A DNA stretch of 55,546 nt from Knufia peltigerae. Its lineage: Eukaryota; Ascomycota; Eurotiomycetes; Chaetothyriales; Trichomeriaceae. Below are positions 1-8,129 of the stretch, piece by piece. Position numbers and translations under genes: made by a program. The stretch spans positions 1 to 55,546 of the forward strand of contig JAPDRN010000184.1 of assembly GCA_030247855.1 (NCBI GenBank), written 5' to 3'. Every line of letters begins with the position of its first letter. The first letter of the stretch is position 1. The notes beneath the pieces were generated by a model. That model worked only from the letters and a program-made list of their open reading frames with translations, had not been told where the DNA came from and did no database searches.

Positions 1-8
1 CTGTCGAA

Positions 9-192
9 GGCGGGGTGGGTCCGGTTGCGGGGGTGTCCGCGGCATGGATGCCGCGGCCAAGCCTACAGGGACGTATTTACGGCGTCCCCCGCAAACCGGA
101 CCCACCCCGCCATCCCACAGGAAGCCAGCTTCTGTTGTTGCTTCGGCCGTTGCCGTTGCTGTTGCCTCTGCGGGTGCAGGGCGCAGCCCTGC
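9..192. repeat. Composite palindromic repeat, copy A
   Basis: Two long arms (9-33 and 86-111), starting GGCGGGGTGGGTCCGG and its complement, enclose a spacer that itself holds a GCGGCAT/ATGCCGC palindrome. After the right arm come a GTTGCC-type hexamer tract (about 148-170) and a short hairpin GCAGGGC/GCCCTGC (176-192). The same order is seen at 15036-15218 and, inverted and cut short, at 55358-55474. It lies just upstream of the DUF2946 gene. The function is unknown. It looks like a dispersed genomic repeat, not a gene. Confidence 0.8.
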
Positions 193-257
193 CGATAACC
201 CCCTCCTGCGACGGTTCGTCGCACGGCGCTCCCGGGGGGCACCTCTACACTAGCGCG

Positions 258-710
258 GTGATCCGTGCCTTCCGCCTGCATCGAACCCTGCTCCAGCTTG
301 CCTTCATCGCGACGCTGCTGATGGTGCTCGCGCCGCTGGTCAGCCGCGCGCTGCAGGCGCCTCAGGGTCAGATCCCTTCACCACAGGGAAGGGATCTGAC
401 CCCATCCACAATGCATGGCGGCATGGACCATGCTCATATGCATCACGGCGATATGGCTGAGGGTCAGAGCCCTTTGCCGGGGCAAAGGGATCCGACCCCG
501 CCCGCTGATCCGCACGCCATGCATGGCGAGGCCTGCGAGTACTGCGTGCTGGCCATGCGCCTGCTGCCGTGGCTGGCAGTGCTGGTGCTGCTGCTGCCCC
601 TGCTGTGGCGGCCGAAGCTGGTGTTCCCATGGTCACAGCTGCGCCTGCCGCTGCTGCACTGGCCGGCACACGCCGCGCGTGGCCCGCCGCTGATCTCCAC
701 CGTCCGCTGA
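258..710 (+). CDS. DUF2946-family small membrane/periplasmic protein
   Basis: This 150-residue protein has an N-terminal hydrophobic segment (about residues 11-32), a His/Met-rich stretch (about 52-66, with MHGGMDHAHMHHGDM), a CEYC motif near residue 92, and a second hydrophobic stretch (about 98-116). The CxxC plus His/Met content and the position directly before a copper-type TonB receptor match the DUF2946 family, which often sits beside copper-uptake genes. A metal-related role is inference. I chose the GTG at 258 because the hydrophobic segment starts right after it; the upstream part of the open frame lies inside a repeat. Two palindromic repeats (365-402 and 461-499) lie in frame within the gene and encode about residues 36-49 and 68-81, low-complexity linkers on either side of the Met/His stretch. 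Confidence 0.7.
   Translation: MIRAFRLHRTLLQLAFIATLLMVLAPLVSRALQAPQGQIPSPQGRDLTPSTMHGGMDHAHMHHGDMAEGQSPLPGQRDPTPPADPHAMHGEACEYCVLAMRLLPWLAVLVLLLPLLWRPKLVFPWSQLRLPLLHWPAHAARGPPLISTVR
365..402. repeat. GGGGTCAGA-family palindrome inside a CDS
   Basis: Perfect 14-bp arms, GGGTCAGATCCCTT and its complement, are separated by 10 bp. The repeat is read through in frame by the DUF2946 gene. Confidence 0.85.
461..499. repeat. GGGGTCAGA-family palindrome inside a CDS (second copy)
   Basis: The arms begin GGGTCAGAGCCCTTTGCC and end GGCAAAGGGATCCGACCC with a few mismatches, the same AGAGCCC/GGATCC asymmetry seen in other copies in this window. It is read in frame by the DUF2946 gene. Confidence 0.85.
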
Positions 711-782
711 TTTCCCTATCGAATCCGTCGCACGATGCCTGCAAGGGTGTCGTGCGCGCGTGCGTACCTTGGAGCTGTTTCC

Positions 783-2846
783 ATGAAGATGACTTTCCCC
801 GGTGCGGGCGCCCGTGCGCGCCTGCCGTTTGCCCTTGGCGTTGCCTTGACCGCGCCCTTCGCCCATGCCGCACCCGCTGAAGAAGCGCGGACGCTGGATA
901 CGCTGGTGGTCACCGCCGCCGCACCGTCCTCACCCTTGCACTGGGTGACCGATCCACGCCTGCCGCGGCAGCCGGTGCCGGCCAGCGATGGCGCCGATTA
1001 CCTGAAGACCGTTCCCGGCTTTTCCGCCATCCGCAACGGCGGCACCAACGGCGACCCGGTGCTACGTGGCATGTTCGGTTCGCGGCTGAACATCCTCAGC
1101 AACGATGGCAATCTGATTGGTGCGTGTCCCTCGCGCATGGACAACCCGTTGTCCTACATTTCGCCGGAGAGCTTTGACCGGCTGACGATCATCAAGGGCC
1201 CGCAGAGCGTGCGCTGGGGCGCGGGTGCGTCTGCGGGCACCGTGCGTTTTGAGCGTGATACCCCGCGTTTCGACGAGCCGGGGCTGCGTGCCGATGCCAG
1301 CACGCTGGTCGGTTCGCGCAACCGCAACGACCAGGTGTTGGACCTCACCCTGGGCAATCCGACGGGCTATGTGCGTGCCAGCGGCAATCGCTCCGAAGCC
1401 GACGACTACAAGGACGGCAACGGCGATGTGGTTCCGTCGAAATGGCGCAAGTGGAATGGCGACGTAGCCGTTGGCTGGACGCCTGACGCCGATACCCTGC
1501 TTGAAGTATCCGCCGGTGCCGGCGATGCGATCGCGCGCTACGCCGGGCGCGGCATGGACGGTGCCGCGTTCGAGCGCACCAGCTACGCCGCGCGCTTCGA
1601 GAAGCGCAACCTGCCCGGGGCATGGGACACGCTGCAGGCCAACGTGTACTACAACGAAGCCGACCACGTGATGGACAACTACACGCTGCGCGAACCGAAC
1701 CCGCACAGCATGATGCCGATGCCGATGGCGTCGAACGTGGATCGCCGCACGCAGGGTGGGCGCATCAGCGCCGAATGGCGCTGGCAGGACGTGCAGCTGG
1801 TGGCCGGCGTCGACGGCGAGGACAGCCGACATCGCGGCCGCATGGGCATGGGGCGCGATACCTACAGACAGGCGGACTGGAACACCGACGCCAACTTCCG
1901 CCGCTACGGTGCGTTCACTGAACTGACCCTCGGCGCAGACACCGACCAGCGCTGGATCGGCGGCCTGCGTGTCGATCGCGCCAGCGTGCGCGATGAGCGC
2001 GCCGACATCGGCGGCATGATGATGGCCATGCCCAATCCCACCGCCGGCCAGCGCCGCAGGGAATGGCTGGGCAGTGGGTTCCTGCGCTACGAACAGGATC
2101 TCGCCGACGGCCTGACCTGGTATGCCGGCCTTGGCCACAGCCAGCGCATGCCCGACTACTGGGAACTGTTCTCTCCGGATCAGGGGCCGGCAGGTGCGGT
2201 GAACGCGTTCGCTGGCATCCAGCCCGAACGCACCACCCAACTCGACGTCGGCCTGCAATACAAAGGCCCGCGCGTGCAGGCCTGGGTCTCCGCCTATGCG
2301 GGGCAGATCCAGGACTACATCCTGTTCACCTATCGCGGCAGCGGCATGATGGGCATGAGCCAGGCCGACAACGTGCAGGCACGCATCGCCGGTGCCGAGG
2401 CCGGTGTGCAGCTGCAGTTGGACGAGCAGTGGAAGCTGGGTGGCACCCTGGCCTATGCCTGGGGCGAGAACCGCGACCAGCATCGCCCGTTGCCGCAGAT
2501 GCCGCCGCTGGAAGCGCGCCTGAGCGCTGACTGGGAAGGCCAGCGCTGGAGTGCCGGCGGGCTGGTGCGCGCGGCCACCCATCAGCATCGGGTCGCGGAC
2601 GGGCAGGGCAACGTGGTGGCGCAGGACCTCGGGCCGAGCAGTGGCTTTGCCACGCTGGCGCTCAATGCGGCCTATCGTTTCAGTTCGCAGCTGCAGCTCA
2701 GCGCCGGTGTCGACAACCTGTTCGACCGTGCCTACAGCGAGCATCTGAATCTGGCCGGCAGCGCCGATTTCGGCTTCCCGGCCGATCCGGTGCGCATCAA
2801 CGAGCCCGGCCGCAGCCTGTGGATGAAGGTGAACTACCGGTATTGA
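783..2846 (+). CDS. TonB-dependent copper receptor (OprC/NosA type)
   Basis: This is a 687-residue outer-membrane receptor. A signal peptide ends near residue 29 (AHA), followed by a TonB-box-like stretch (TLDTLVVTA) near 35-43, a plug domain (SFDRLTIIKGPQSVRWGAGASAG) and a beta-barrel ending in KVNYRY with a terminal aromatic residue. Methionine clusters facing the loops (MMPMPM near 308, MGMGRD near 355, GGMMMAMPNP near 411, GMMGMS near 520) and plug motifs such as NDGNLIGACPSRMDNP are typical of the TonB-dependent copper receptor family (OprC, NosA). Copper as substrate is inferred from family and Met content. The ATG at 783 directly precedes the signal peptide; 16 more codons upstream are open but do not look like a leader. 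It is 72 bp downstream of the DUF2946 gene and probably co-transcribed with it. Confidence 0.88.
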   Translation: MKMTFPGAGARARLPFALGVALTAPFAHAAPAEEARTLDTLVVTAAAPSSPLHWVTDPRLPRQPVPASDGADYLKTVPGFSAIRNGGTNGDPVLRGMFGSRLNILSNDGNLIGACPSRMDNPLSYISPESFDRLTIIKGPQSVRWGAGASAGTVRFERDTPRFDEPGLRADASTLVGSRNRNDQVLDLTLGNPTGYVRASGNRSEADDYKDGNGDVVPSKWRKWNGDVAVGWTPDADTLLEVSAGAGDAIARYAGRGMDGAAFERTSYAARFEKRNLPGAWDTLQANVYYNEADHVMDNYTLREPNPHSMMPMPMASNVDRRTQGGRISAEWRWQDVQLVAGVDGEDSRHRGRMGMGRDTYRQADWNTDANFRRYGAFTELTLGADTDQRWIGGLRVDRASVRDERADIGGMMMAMPNPTAGQRRREWLGSGFLRYEQDLADGLTWYAGLGHSQRMPDYWELFSPDQGPAGAVNAFAGIQPERTTQLDVGLQYKGPRVQAWVSAYAGQIQDYILFTYRGSGMMGMSQADNVQARIAGAEAGVQLQLDEQWKLGGTLAYAWGENRDQHRPLPQMPPLEARLSADWEGQRWSAGGLVRAATHQHRVADGQGNVVAQDLGPSSGFATLALNAAYRFSSQLQLSAGVDNLFDRAYSEHLNLAGSADFGFPADPVRINEPGRSLWMKVNYRY

Positions 2847-2850
2847 TCCG

Positions 2851-2872
2851 CCCGGCATGGCCCGGCGCTACC
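2851..2872 (-). repeat. SMAG-type (GTAG) palindromic repeat
   Basis: On the minus strand it reads GGTAGCGCCGGGCCATGCC and so on: a GTAG head followed by a CCGGGC/GCCCGG hairpin. Confidence 0.7.
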
Positions 2873-2911
2873 CATGCGCCGGGCAAAAGAAGACCTGTGT
2901 CCAAAGAAAAC

Positions 2912-2941
2912 GGGGTCGGATCCCCGCCAGGTTCCGACCCC
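2912..2941. repeat. GGGGTCGGA-family palindrome
   Basis: GGGGTCGGA and its complement TTCCGACCCC are separated by about 10 bp. It is a short member of the repeat family found ten times in the window. Confidence 0.75.
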
Positions 2942-3164
2942 GCCCGGCGCCCTCGGCCGGGCCTCCCGACTCTACGACGGCGTCGCCGCTCATGGCGTGC
3001 CGGGATACATCCCGACATACACCGACACCGTGCTGCGGACCCTTGCATGGAATGGGCACACGGCGCTATCGCAGCACCCGTTCCACGCCGGTAAACGCTT
3101 GGCACATACCGCTTTTGCGGGGTCTTGCCTACACTCGGCGGCCGTGCACCACTCAGGACGCTTC

Positions 3165-4271
3165 ATGTTGGCTCGTATCGCTTCGACCCTGGCCCTTGGC
3201 CTCAGCCTGGCCGTGCTGGCCGGGTGCGCAGGCAAACAGGAGGCCGCCGCGCGTCGGCAGGGCGAAGCCGTGCCGGTCACCGCGCAGGTCGTGCAGGCGA
3301 TGCAGTGGAGCGACACGCTGCAGGCGCTGGGTACGGCCAAGGCGCGCGAGTCGATCAGCGTGACCGCCAAGGTGAGCGAGATCGTTGAGCGCGTGCATTT
3401 CGAAAGTGGCCAACAGGTCGCCGCCGGCGCGCCGCTGGTGACCCTGCGCGGTCAGGCCCAGGAAGCCGCATTGGTGCAGGCGCAGGCGACCTTCCGCGAA
3501 GCCGACCAGTTGTACAAGCGCCAGCGCGAACTGGCGGCACAGCGGTTGGTGTCCAGCGCGACCCTGGATACGCAGAAGTCGATCCGCGACGCCGCCGAAG
3601 CACGCGTCGCGCAGATGCAGTCGGACATCGGTGATCGTCGTGTGCGCGCGCCGTTCGCCGGCGTCCTCGGCATCCGCCAGATCAGCCCGGGCACGCTGCT
3701 TACGCCGACCACGGTGATCGCCACCCTTGACGACGTCGAGCGCATGCACGTCGATTTCCAGGTGCCGGAAGTGGAACTGGCGTCGCTGACCACCGGCGAC
3801 AAGGTGCAGGCCACCAGTGTGGCCTGGCCGGGCCGCACCTTCGAGGGCGAGGTCAGCACCATTGATGCACGCATTGATCCGGCCACCCGTGCGGTGACCG
3901 TGCGTGCCGACTTTGCCAACGGCGACCACGCGCTGCGTCCGGGCATGCTGCTCGACGTGCGCCTGTTCCATCCCGATCGACCCGCACTGGTGGTGCCGGA
4001 AATCGCCGTGGTACAGGTTGGTCGCGATAGTTTCATGTACCGCATCAAGGCCGATGACACCGTCGAACGCGTGGACGTGGTCACCGGCGCACGCCGCGCT
4101 GGCGTGGTCGAGATCAAGCAGGGCCTGCAGGCAGGCCAGCGCATCGTGGTGGACGGCACCGGCAAGCTGCGTGCAGGCCTGAAGGTGGCGGCCACCGACG
4201 CCGCGCCCGCCAGTGGCGCGCAGCCGCCGACGGTTGAAGCACCGGCCGCTGCCGGGGGTCACGGCGGATGA
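3165..4271 (+). CDS. RND efflux periplasmic adaptor (membrane fusion lipoprotein)
   Basis: This 368-residue adaptor links an RND pump to an outer-membrane channel. The N-terminus carries a lipoprotein signal with the lipobox LAGC (Cys21). It is followed by the lipoyl-like half motifs (VSEIVERVHFESGQQVAAGAPLV; VRAPFAGVLGIRQISPG) around an alpha-hairpin (about residues 95-145), and then beta-barrel and membrane-proximal domains. The ATG at 3165 was chosen because it starts the lipoprotein signal. Its stop overlaps the start of the pump gene (ATGA at 4268-4271), so the two are translationally coupled. No outer-membrane factor gene is adjacent. In S. maltophilia two-gene RND systems of this type are known (for example SmeMN); identity with that pair is a guess from gene order, not shown here. 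Confidence 0.9.
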   Translation: MLARIASTLALGLSLAVLAGCAGKQEAAARRQGEAVPVTAQVVQAMQWSDTLQALGTAKARESISVTAKVSEIVERVHFESGQQVAAGAPLVTLRGQAQEAALVQAQATFREADQLYKRQRELAAQRLVSSATLDTQKSIRDAAEARVAQMQSDIGDRRVRAPFAGVLGIRQISPGTLLTPTTVIATLDDVERMHVDFQVPEVELASLTTGDKVQATSVAWPGRTFEGEVSTIDARIDPATRAVTVRADFANGDHALRPGMLLDVRLFHPDRPALVVPEIAVVQVGRDSFMYRIKADDTVERVDVVTGARRAGVVEIKQGLQAGQRIVVDGTGKLRAGLKVAATDAAPASGAQPPTVEAPAAAGGHGG

Positions 4272-7200
4272 AGCTGTCTGACATCTCCATCCAGCGGCCG
4301 GTGTTCGCCGTGGTGATGAGCCTGCTGTTGCTGGTGCTGGGTGTGATGTCCTTCACCCGCTTGACCCTGCGCGAACTGCCGGCCATCGACCCGCCGATCG
4401 TCTCGGTGTCGGTGGACTACACCGGTGCTTCCGCAGCGGTGATCGAGAGTCGGATCACCCAGGTGCTGGAAGACGCGCTGGCCGGTATCGAAGGCATCGA
4501 TACGATCAACGCGCGCAGCACCAACGGCCGCTCGCAGGTCAGCATCGAATTCACGTCCAACCGCGATATTGAAGCGGCGGCCAACGACGTGCGCGACGCG
4601 GTCAGCCGCGTGGCCGACCGCATGCCCGAAGAGGCGCGGCCACCGGAGATCGCCAAGGTCGAGAGCGATGCCGATCCGATCATCTGGTTCAACATGGTCT
4701 CCTCGACCATGGACACGCTGGAACTGAGCGACTACGCCGACCGCTACGTGGTCGACCGCTTTTCCAGCCTCGATGGCGTGGCCCAGGTCCGCATCGGTGG
4801 CCGCCAGCGCTATGCGATGCGCATCTGGCTGGACCGTGACCAGCTGGCCGCACGTGGCCTGACCACCGGCGATATAGAGACCGCGCTGCGCAACGAGAAC
4901 GTGGAACTGCCGGCCGGCCGCATCGAGTCCACCGACCGCGATTTCACCCTGCGCGTGGAGCGCAACTACATCAAGCCCGAAGACTTCGCGACCATCCCGC
5001 TGGGCAAGGGCAGTGATGGCTACGTGGTGCGCATGGGCGATGTGGCGAAGATCGAGCTGGCCTCGGCCGAGCGTCGCGCGTACTACCGCAGCAACGGCGA
5101 GCCCGGCATCGGCCTGGGCATCGTCAAGACCTCCACCGCAAACTCGCTGGACGTAGCGCGCACCGCGCGCGCCGAGGCCGAGCGTGTGGCACTGACCCTG
5201 CCCAAGGGCACGCAGATCTTCGTTGCCTTCGACAACACCACCTTCATCGAGGCCGCCGTCGACCGTGTGTACGCCACACTGGTGGAGGCGATGATCCTGG
5301 TGCTGGCGGTGATCTGGCTGTTCCTCGGCAGCTTCCGCGCGGCGTTGATTCCGGCGGTGACGGTGCCGGTGTGCCTGGTGGCAGCGTTCATCGCACTGTA
5401 CGCGTTCGACTTCTCCATCAACCTGCTGACCCTGCTCGCGCTGGTTCTGTGCATCGGCCTGGTGGTGGATGACGCGATCGTGGTGGTGGAAAACGTGCAG
5501 CGCCGCATCGACCTGGGCGAGCCGCCGCTGGTGGCGTCCAAGCGCGGTACCGCACAGGTGGCGTTCGCGGTGATCGCCACCACCGCCGTGCTGGTGGCGG
5601 TGTTCCTGCCTGTGGGCTTCCTGGAAGGCAATACCGGGCGCCTGTTCCGTGAACTGGCGGTGGCCCTGGCCGCAGCGGTCGCGCTGTCAGCGTTCGTCGC
5701 CCTGACGCTGACCCCGATGATGGCCTCCAAGCTGCTCAAGCCGCATACCGGGCAGGCACCGCGCGGGCTGCACGGTTTCATCAACCGCAATCTGGAACGC
5801 CTGGCCGGCGCTTACGGTCGCGTGCTCGATCATCATGTCGATCGCACGTGGATCTATCTGCTGGTGATGGTCGCTGCATTGGCGGCCAGCTGGCTGCTGA
5901 TCAAGGTGCTGCCTTCGGAACTGGCCCCGGCCGAAGACCGCGGTTCGTTCCAGATCATGATCGACGGCCCGGAGGGCGCTGGCTACGACTACACCGTGCA
6001 GCAGGTGCAGCAGGTCGAAGCGCTGCTGGCACCGCATGTGGGTGCGGACAAACCGATCGTGCGCGCCAACCCGCGCGTGCCCGGCGGCTTCGGCGCAAGT
6101 GAGGAAATGCACACCGGCCGCGTCAGCGTGTTCCTGCAGCCGTGGCGCCAGCGCAGCGAAGGCACGCCGGAAGTAGCCAACGAACTGCAGAAGGAACTGG
6201 ACACCATCCGTGGCGTGCGCGTGCGTACCCAGGTCGGTGGTGGCCTGGTGCGCAGTGGCGGGCAGCCATTCCAGATCGTGCTGGGTGGTCCGGAATACGC
6301 CGAGATCGCACAGTGGCGCGACCGCATCCTGCTGCGCATGGCCGACAACCCCGGCCTGGTCGGTCCGGACTCGGACTACAAAGAAACCCGTCCGCAGATG
6401 CGGGTGAACATCGACCGCCAGCGTGCGGCCGACCTCGGCGTGCCGGTCACCGCAATCGGTTCGGCGCTGGAAACGATGATGGGCTCGCGCCGCGTCACCA
6501 CCTTCGTCGACAACGGTGAGGAGTACGACGTGCTGGTCCAGGCCGGCCGTGAGGGTCGCGCCAGCCCGGCCGACCTCGCCGCGATCCGCGTGCGTGCGAC
6601 CTCCGGCGAGCTGGTGCCGTTGTCCAACCTGGTCACGCTGAGCGAAGTGGCCGAGGCAGGTACCCTGAACCGCTTCAACCGGTTGCGCTCGATCACCATC
6701 AGTGCCGGCCTGGCGCCGGGTTATCCGCTGGGTGAGGCCATCGCCTGGGCGCAACAGGTAACCCGCGAAGAGCTGCCGCAGTACGCGCAGGTGAACTGGA
6801 AGGGCGAATCGCGCGAGTACCAGAGTGCAGGCGGCGCGGTGCTGCTGACCTTCGCCATGGCCCTGCTGGTGGTGTATCTGGTGCTGGCCGCACAGTTCGA
6901 GAGCTTCATCCATCCGCTGACGATCATGCTGACCGTGCCGCTGGGCGTGCTCGGTGCGCTGGTTGGCCTGTGGCTGAGTGGCGGCACGGTGAACCTGTTC
7001 AGCCAGATCGGCATCGTCATGCTGGTAGGCCTGGCGGCCAAGAACGGCATCCTGATCGTCGAGTTCGCCAACCAGTTGCGTGACGATGGCCGCAGCGTGC
7101 GCCAAGCGATCATCGAATCGGCGATGGTGCGTCTGCGTCCGATCCTGATGACCTCGATCGCCACCGTGGTCGGCGCCATCCCGCTGGTGGTGGCCGGCGG

Positions 7201-7393
7201 CCCGGGTTCGGCCAGCCGTGGCACCATCGGCATCGTGATCATCTTCGGCGTGACCCTCTCGACGTTCCTGTCGCTGTTCGTGGTGCCGGCGTTCTACGCA
7301 CGGCTGGCCCCATATACCCGCTCGCCAGAGGCAGTGAAGCGCGAGCTGGAGAAGCAGGAGGCCGACTCGCCGTCGGTGGGTGGTCATGCCTGA
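4268..7393 (+). CDS. RND multidrug efflux permease
   Basis: This 1041-residue inner-membrane proton-driven exporter has the HAE1-family length and plan. The N-terminal helix (SIQRPVFAVVMSLLLLVLG) is followed by a large periplasmic porter domain, TM2-6 with the GLVVDDAIVVVENV motif (Asp401-Asp402 correspond to the proton-relay aspartates of AcrB), a second porter domain, and TM8-12 (GIVMLVGLAAKNGILIVEF). It starts 4 nt inside the adaptor gene. The substrate cannot be told from sequence; multidrug or solvent/drug export is the family role. No local repressor gene (TetR or LysR) is adjacent, so regulation is either constitutive or from elsewhere. Confidence 0.93.
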   Translation: MKLSDISIQRPVFAVVMSLLLLVLGVMSFTRLTLRELPAIDPPIVSVSVDYTGASAAVIESRITQVLEDALAGIEGIDTINARSTNGRSQVSIEFTSNRDIEAAANDVRDAVSRVADRMPEEARPPEIAKVESDADPIIWFNMVSSTMDTLELSDYADRYVVDRFSSLDGVAQVRIGGRQRYAMRIWLDRDQLAARGLTTGDIETALRNENVELPAGRIESTDRDFTLRVERNYIKPEDFATIPLGKGSDGYVVRMGDVAKIELASAERRAYYRSNGEPGIGLGIVKTSTANSLDVARTARAEAERVALTLPKGTQIFVAFDNTTFIEAAVDRVYATLVEAMILVLAVIWLFLGSFRAALIPAVTVPVCLVAAFIALYAFDFSINLLTLLALVLCIGLVVDDAIVVVENVQRRIDLGEPPLVASKRGTAQVAFAVIATTAVLVAVFLPVGFLEGNTGRLFRELAVALAAAVALSAFVALTLTPMMASKLLKPHTGQAPRGLHGFINRNLERLAGAYGRVLDHHVDRTWIYLLVMVAALAASWLLIKVLPSELAPAEDRGSFQIMIDGPEGAGYDYTVQQVQQVEALLAPHVGADKPIVRANPRVPGGFGASEEMHTGRVSVFLQPWRQRSEGTPEVANELQKELDTIRGVRVRTQVGGGLVRSGGQPFQIVLGGPEYAEIAQWRDRILLRMADNPGLVGPDSDYKETRPQMRVNIDRQRAADLGVPVTAIGSALETMMGSRRVTTFVDNGEEYDVLVQAGREGRASPADLAAIRVRATSGELVPLSNLVTLSEVAEAGTLNRFNRLRSITISAGLAPGYPLGEAIAWAQQVTREELPQYAQVNWKGESREYQSAGGAVLLTFAMALLVVYLVLAAQFESFIHPLTIMLTVPLGVLGALVGLWLSGGTVNLFSQIGIVMLVGLAAKNGILIVEFANQLRDDGRSVRQAIIESAMVRLRPILMTSIATVVGAIPLVVAGGPGSASRGTIGIVIIFGVTLSTFLSLFVVPAFYARLAPYTRSPEAVKRELEKQEADSPSVGGHA

Positions 7394-7925
7394 GCCGGCG
7401 CGCATTCTGCACGGCGAAGGCTTCCTGCTACGCCCCTGGCGCAGCGATGACCTGGAGTCGTTGCTGCATCACGCCAACGACGCGGACGTCTCGCGTGGGC
7501 TGCGCGACCGCTTTCCGTATCCGTACACCCGCGAGGATGGCGAAGCCTTCCTGGGCGGGCGCGTACTGGCCCCCGGCACGCTGAACCTGGCCATCGAGAT
7601 AGACGGCCAGGCCTGTGGCAGCGTGGGCGCCCAGCAGGGCGTGGCCGAGCGCGGGCATACCGCTGAACTGGGCTACTGGCTCGGCCAGGCCCATTGGGGG
7701 CGGGGCCTGATGACCGGTGTGGTCGGTCTGTTCGCGCCCTGGGTGATGGACGAGCTTGGCCTGTTCAGGCTGCAGGCCACGGTGGTCGACTTCAACCTGG
7801 GCTCGGCCCGGGTGCTGGAAAAGAACGGTTTCCAGGAAGAGGGCGTGGAGCGCTGCGCCGTCTACAAGCGCGGTGTCCTGCATGACCTGCGCCGCTTCGC
7901 CCGGGTACGGACCGCGCTGCCCTGA
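7386..7925 (+). CDS. GNAT N-acetyltransferase (RimJ/RimL-like)
   Basis: This 179-residue acetyltransferase begins LRPWRSDDLESLLHHANDADVSRGLRDRFPYPYT, the usual start of the RimJ/RimL branch. It contains an acetyl-CoA site region (ELGYWLGQAHWGRGLMTGVV) and the C-terminal N-x-x-S-A-R-V-L-E-K-N-G-F signature. The ATG at 7386 overlaps the end of the RND permease (stop at 7393); a GTG two codons earlier (7380) is possible. Overlap implies co-transcription with the pump, but whether it modifies a drug, a protein or a metabolite is unknown. Confidence 0.85.
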   Translation: MPEPARILHGEGFLLRPWRSDDLESLLHHANDADVSRGLRDRFPYPYTREDGEAFLGGRVLAPGTLNLAIEIDGQACGSVGAQQGVAERGHTAELGYWLGQAHWGRGLMTGVVGLFAPWVMDELGLFRLQATVVDFNLGSARVLEKNGFQEEGVERCAVYKRGVLHDLRRFARVRTALP

Positions 7926-7933
7926 ATGCGAGC

Positions 7934-7972
7934 GGGGTCAGAGCCCTTTTCAAAGAAAAGGGCTCTGACCCC
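7934..7972. repeat. GGGGTCAGA-family palindrome
   Basis: Perfect 18-bp arms (GGGGTCAGAGCCCTTTTC and its complement) with a 3-bp loop lie 9 bp after the acetyltransferase stop codon. It could also act as a hairpin at the 3' end of the RND operon transcript. Confidence 0.85.
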
Positions 7973-7986
7973 TATCCCATGAACCG

Positions 7987-8027
7987 GGGGTCAGAGCCCC
8001 TGCGCATTGCGCAAGGGATCCGACCCC
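7987..8027. repeat. GGGGTCAGA-family palindrome
   Basis: This is a second copy 14 bp beyond the previous one. Its arms start GGGGTCAGAGCCCC and end GGGATCCGACCCC around a TGCGC-ATT-GCGCA centre. Confidence 0.8.
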
Positions 8028-8129
8028 ATCCTTCCGGCGCTATCGCAGCGACCTTCGATCAGGGAGAATCGACCGGTCCCTTCCAGCCGACGGGACGTCC
8101 TCACAACCCGCCGACTGGAGAGAGCGCGC

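Larger units (their letters stand above)
2847..3164. other. Intergenic region with repeats (318 bp)
   Basis: No gene is seen. It holds an inverted SMAG-type palindrome (2851-2872), a GGGGTCGGA palindrome (2912-2941), and a GCCCGGCGCC/GGCCGGGC hairpin (about 2942-2962). The promoter of the RND operon is expected in the last 150 bp, but no convincing -35/-10 pair stands out. Confidence 0.6.

Noticed and set aside
1062..2858. 598-codon open frame on the minus strand under the copper receptor
   Set aside because: It is an antisense shadow in GC-rich DNA with low-complexity His/Ala/Gly composition and no domain; the plus-strand receptor is clearly real.
7926..8129. Glycine riboswitch before the AGCS symporter
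   Set aside because: The space is occupied by two palindromic repeats, and no tandem glycine aptamer core is recognisable.
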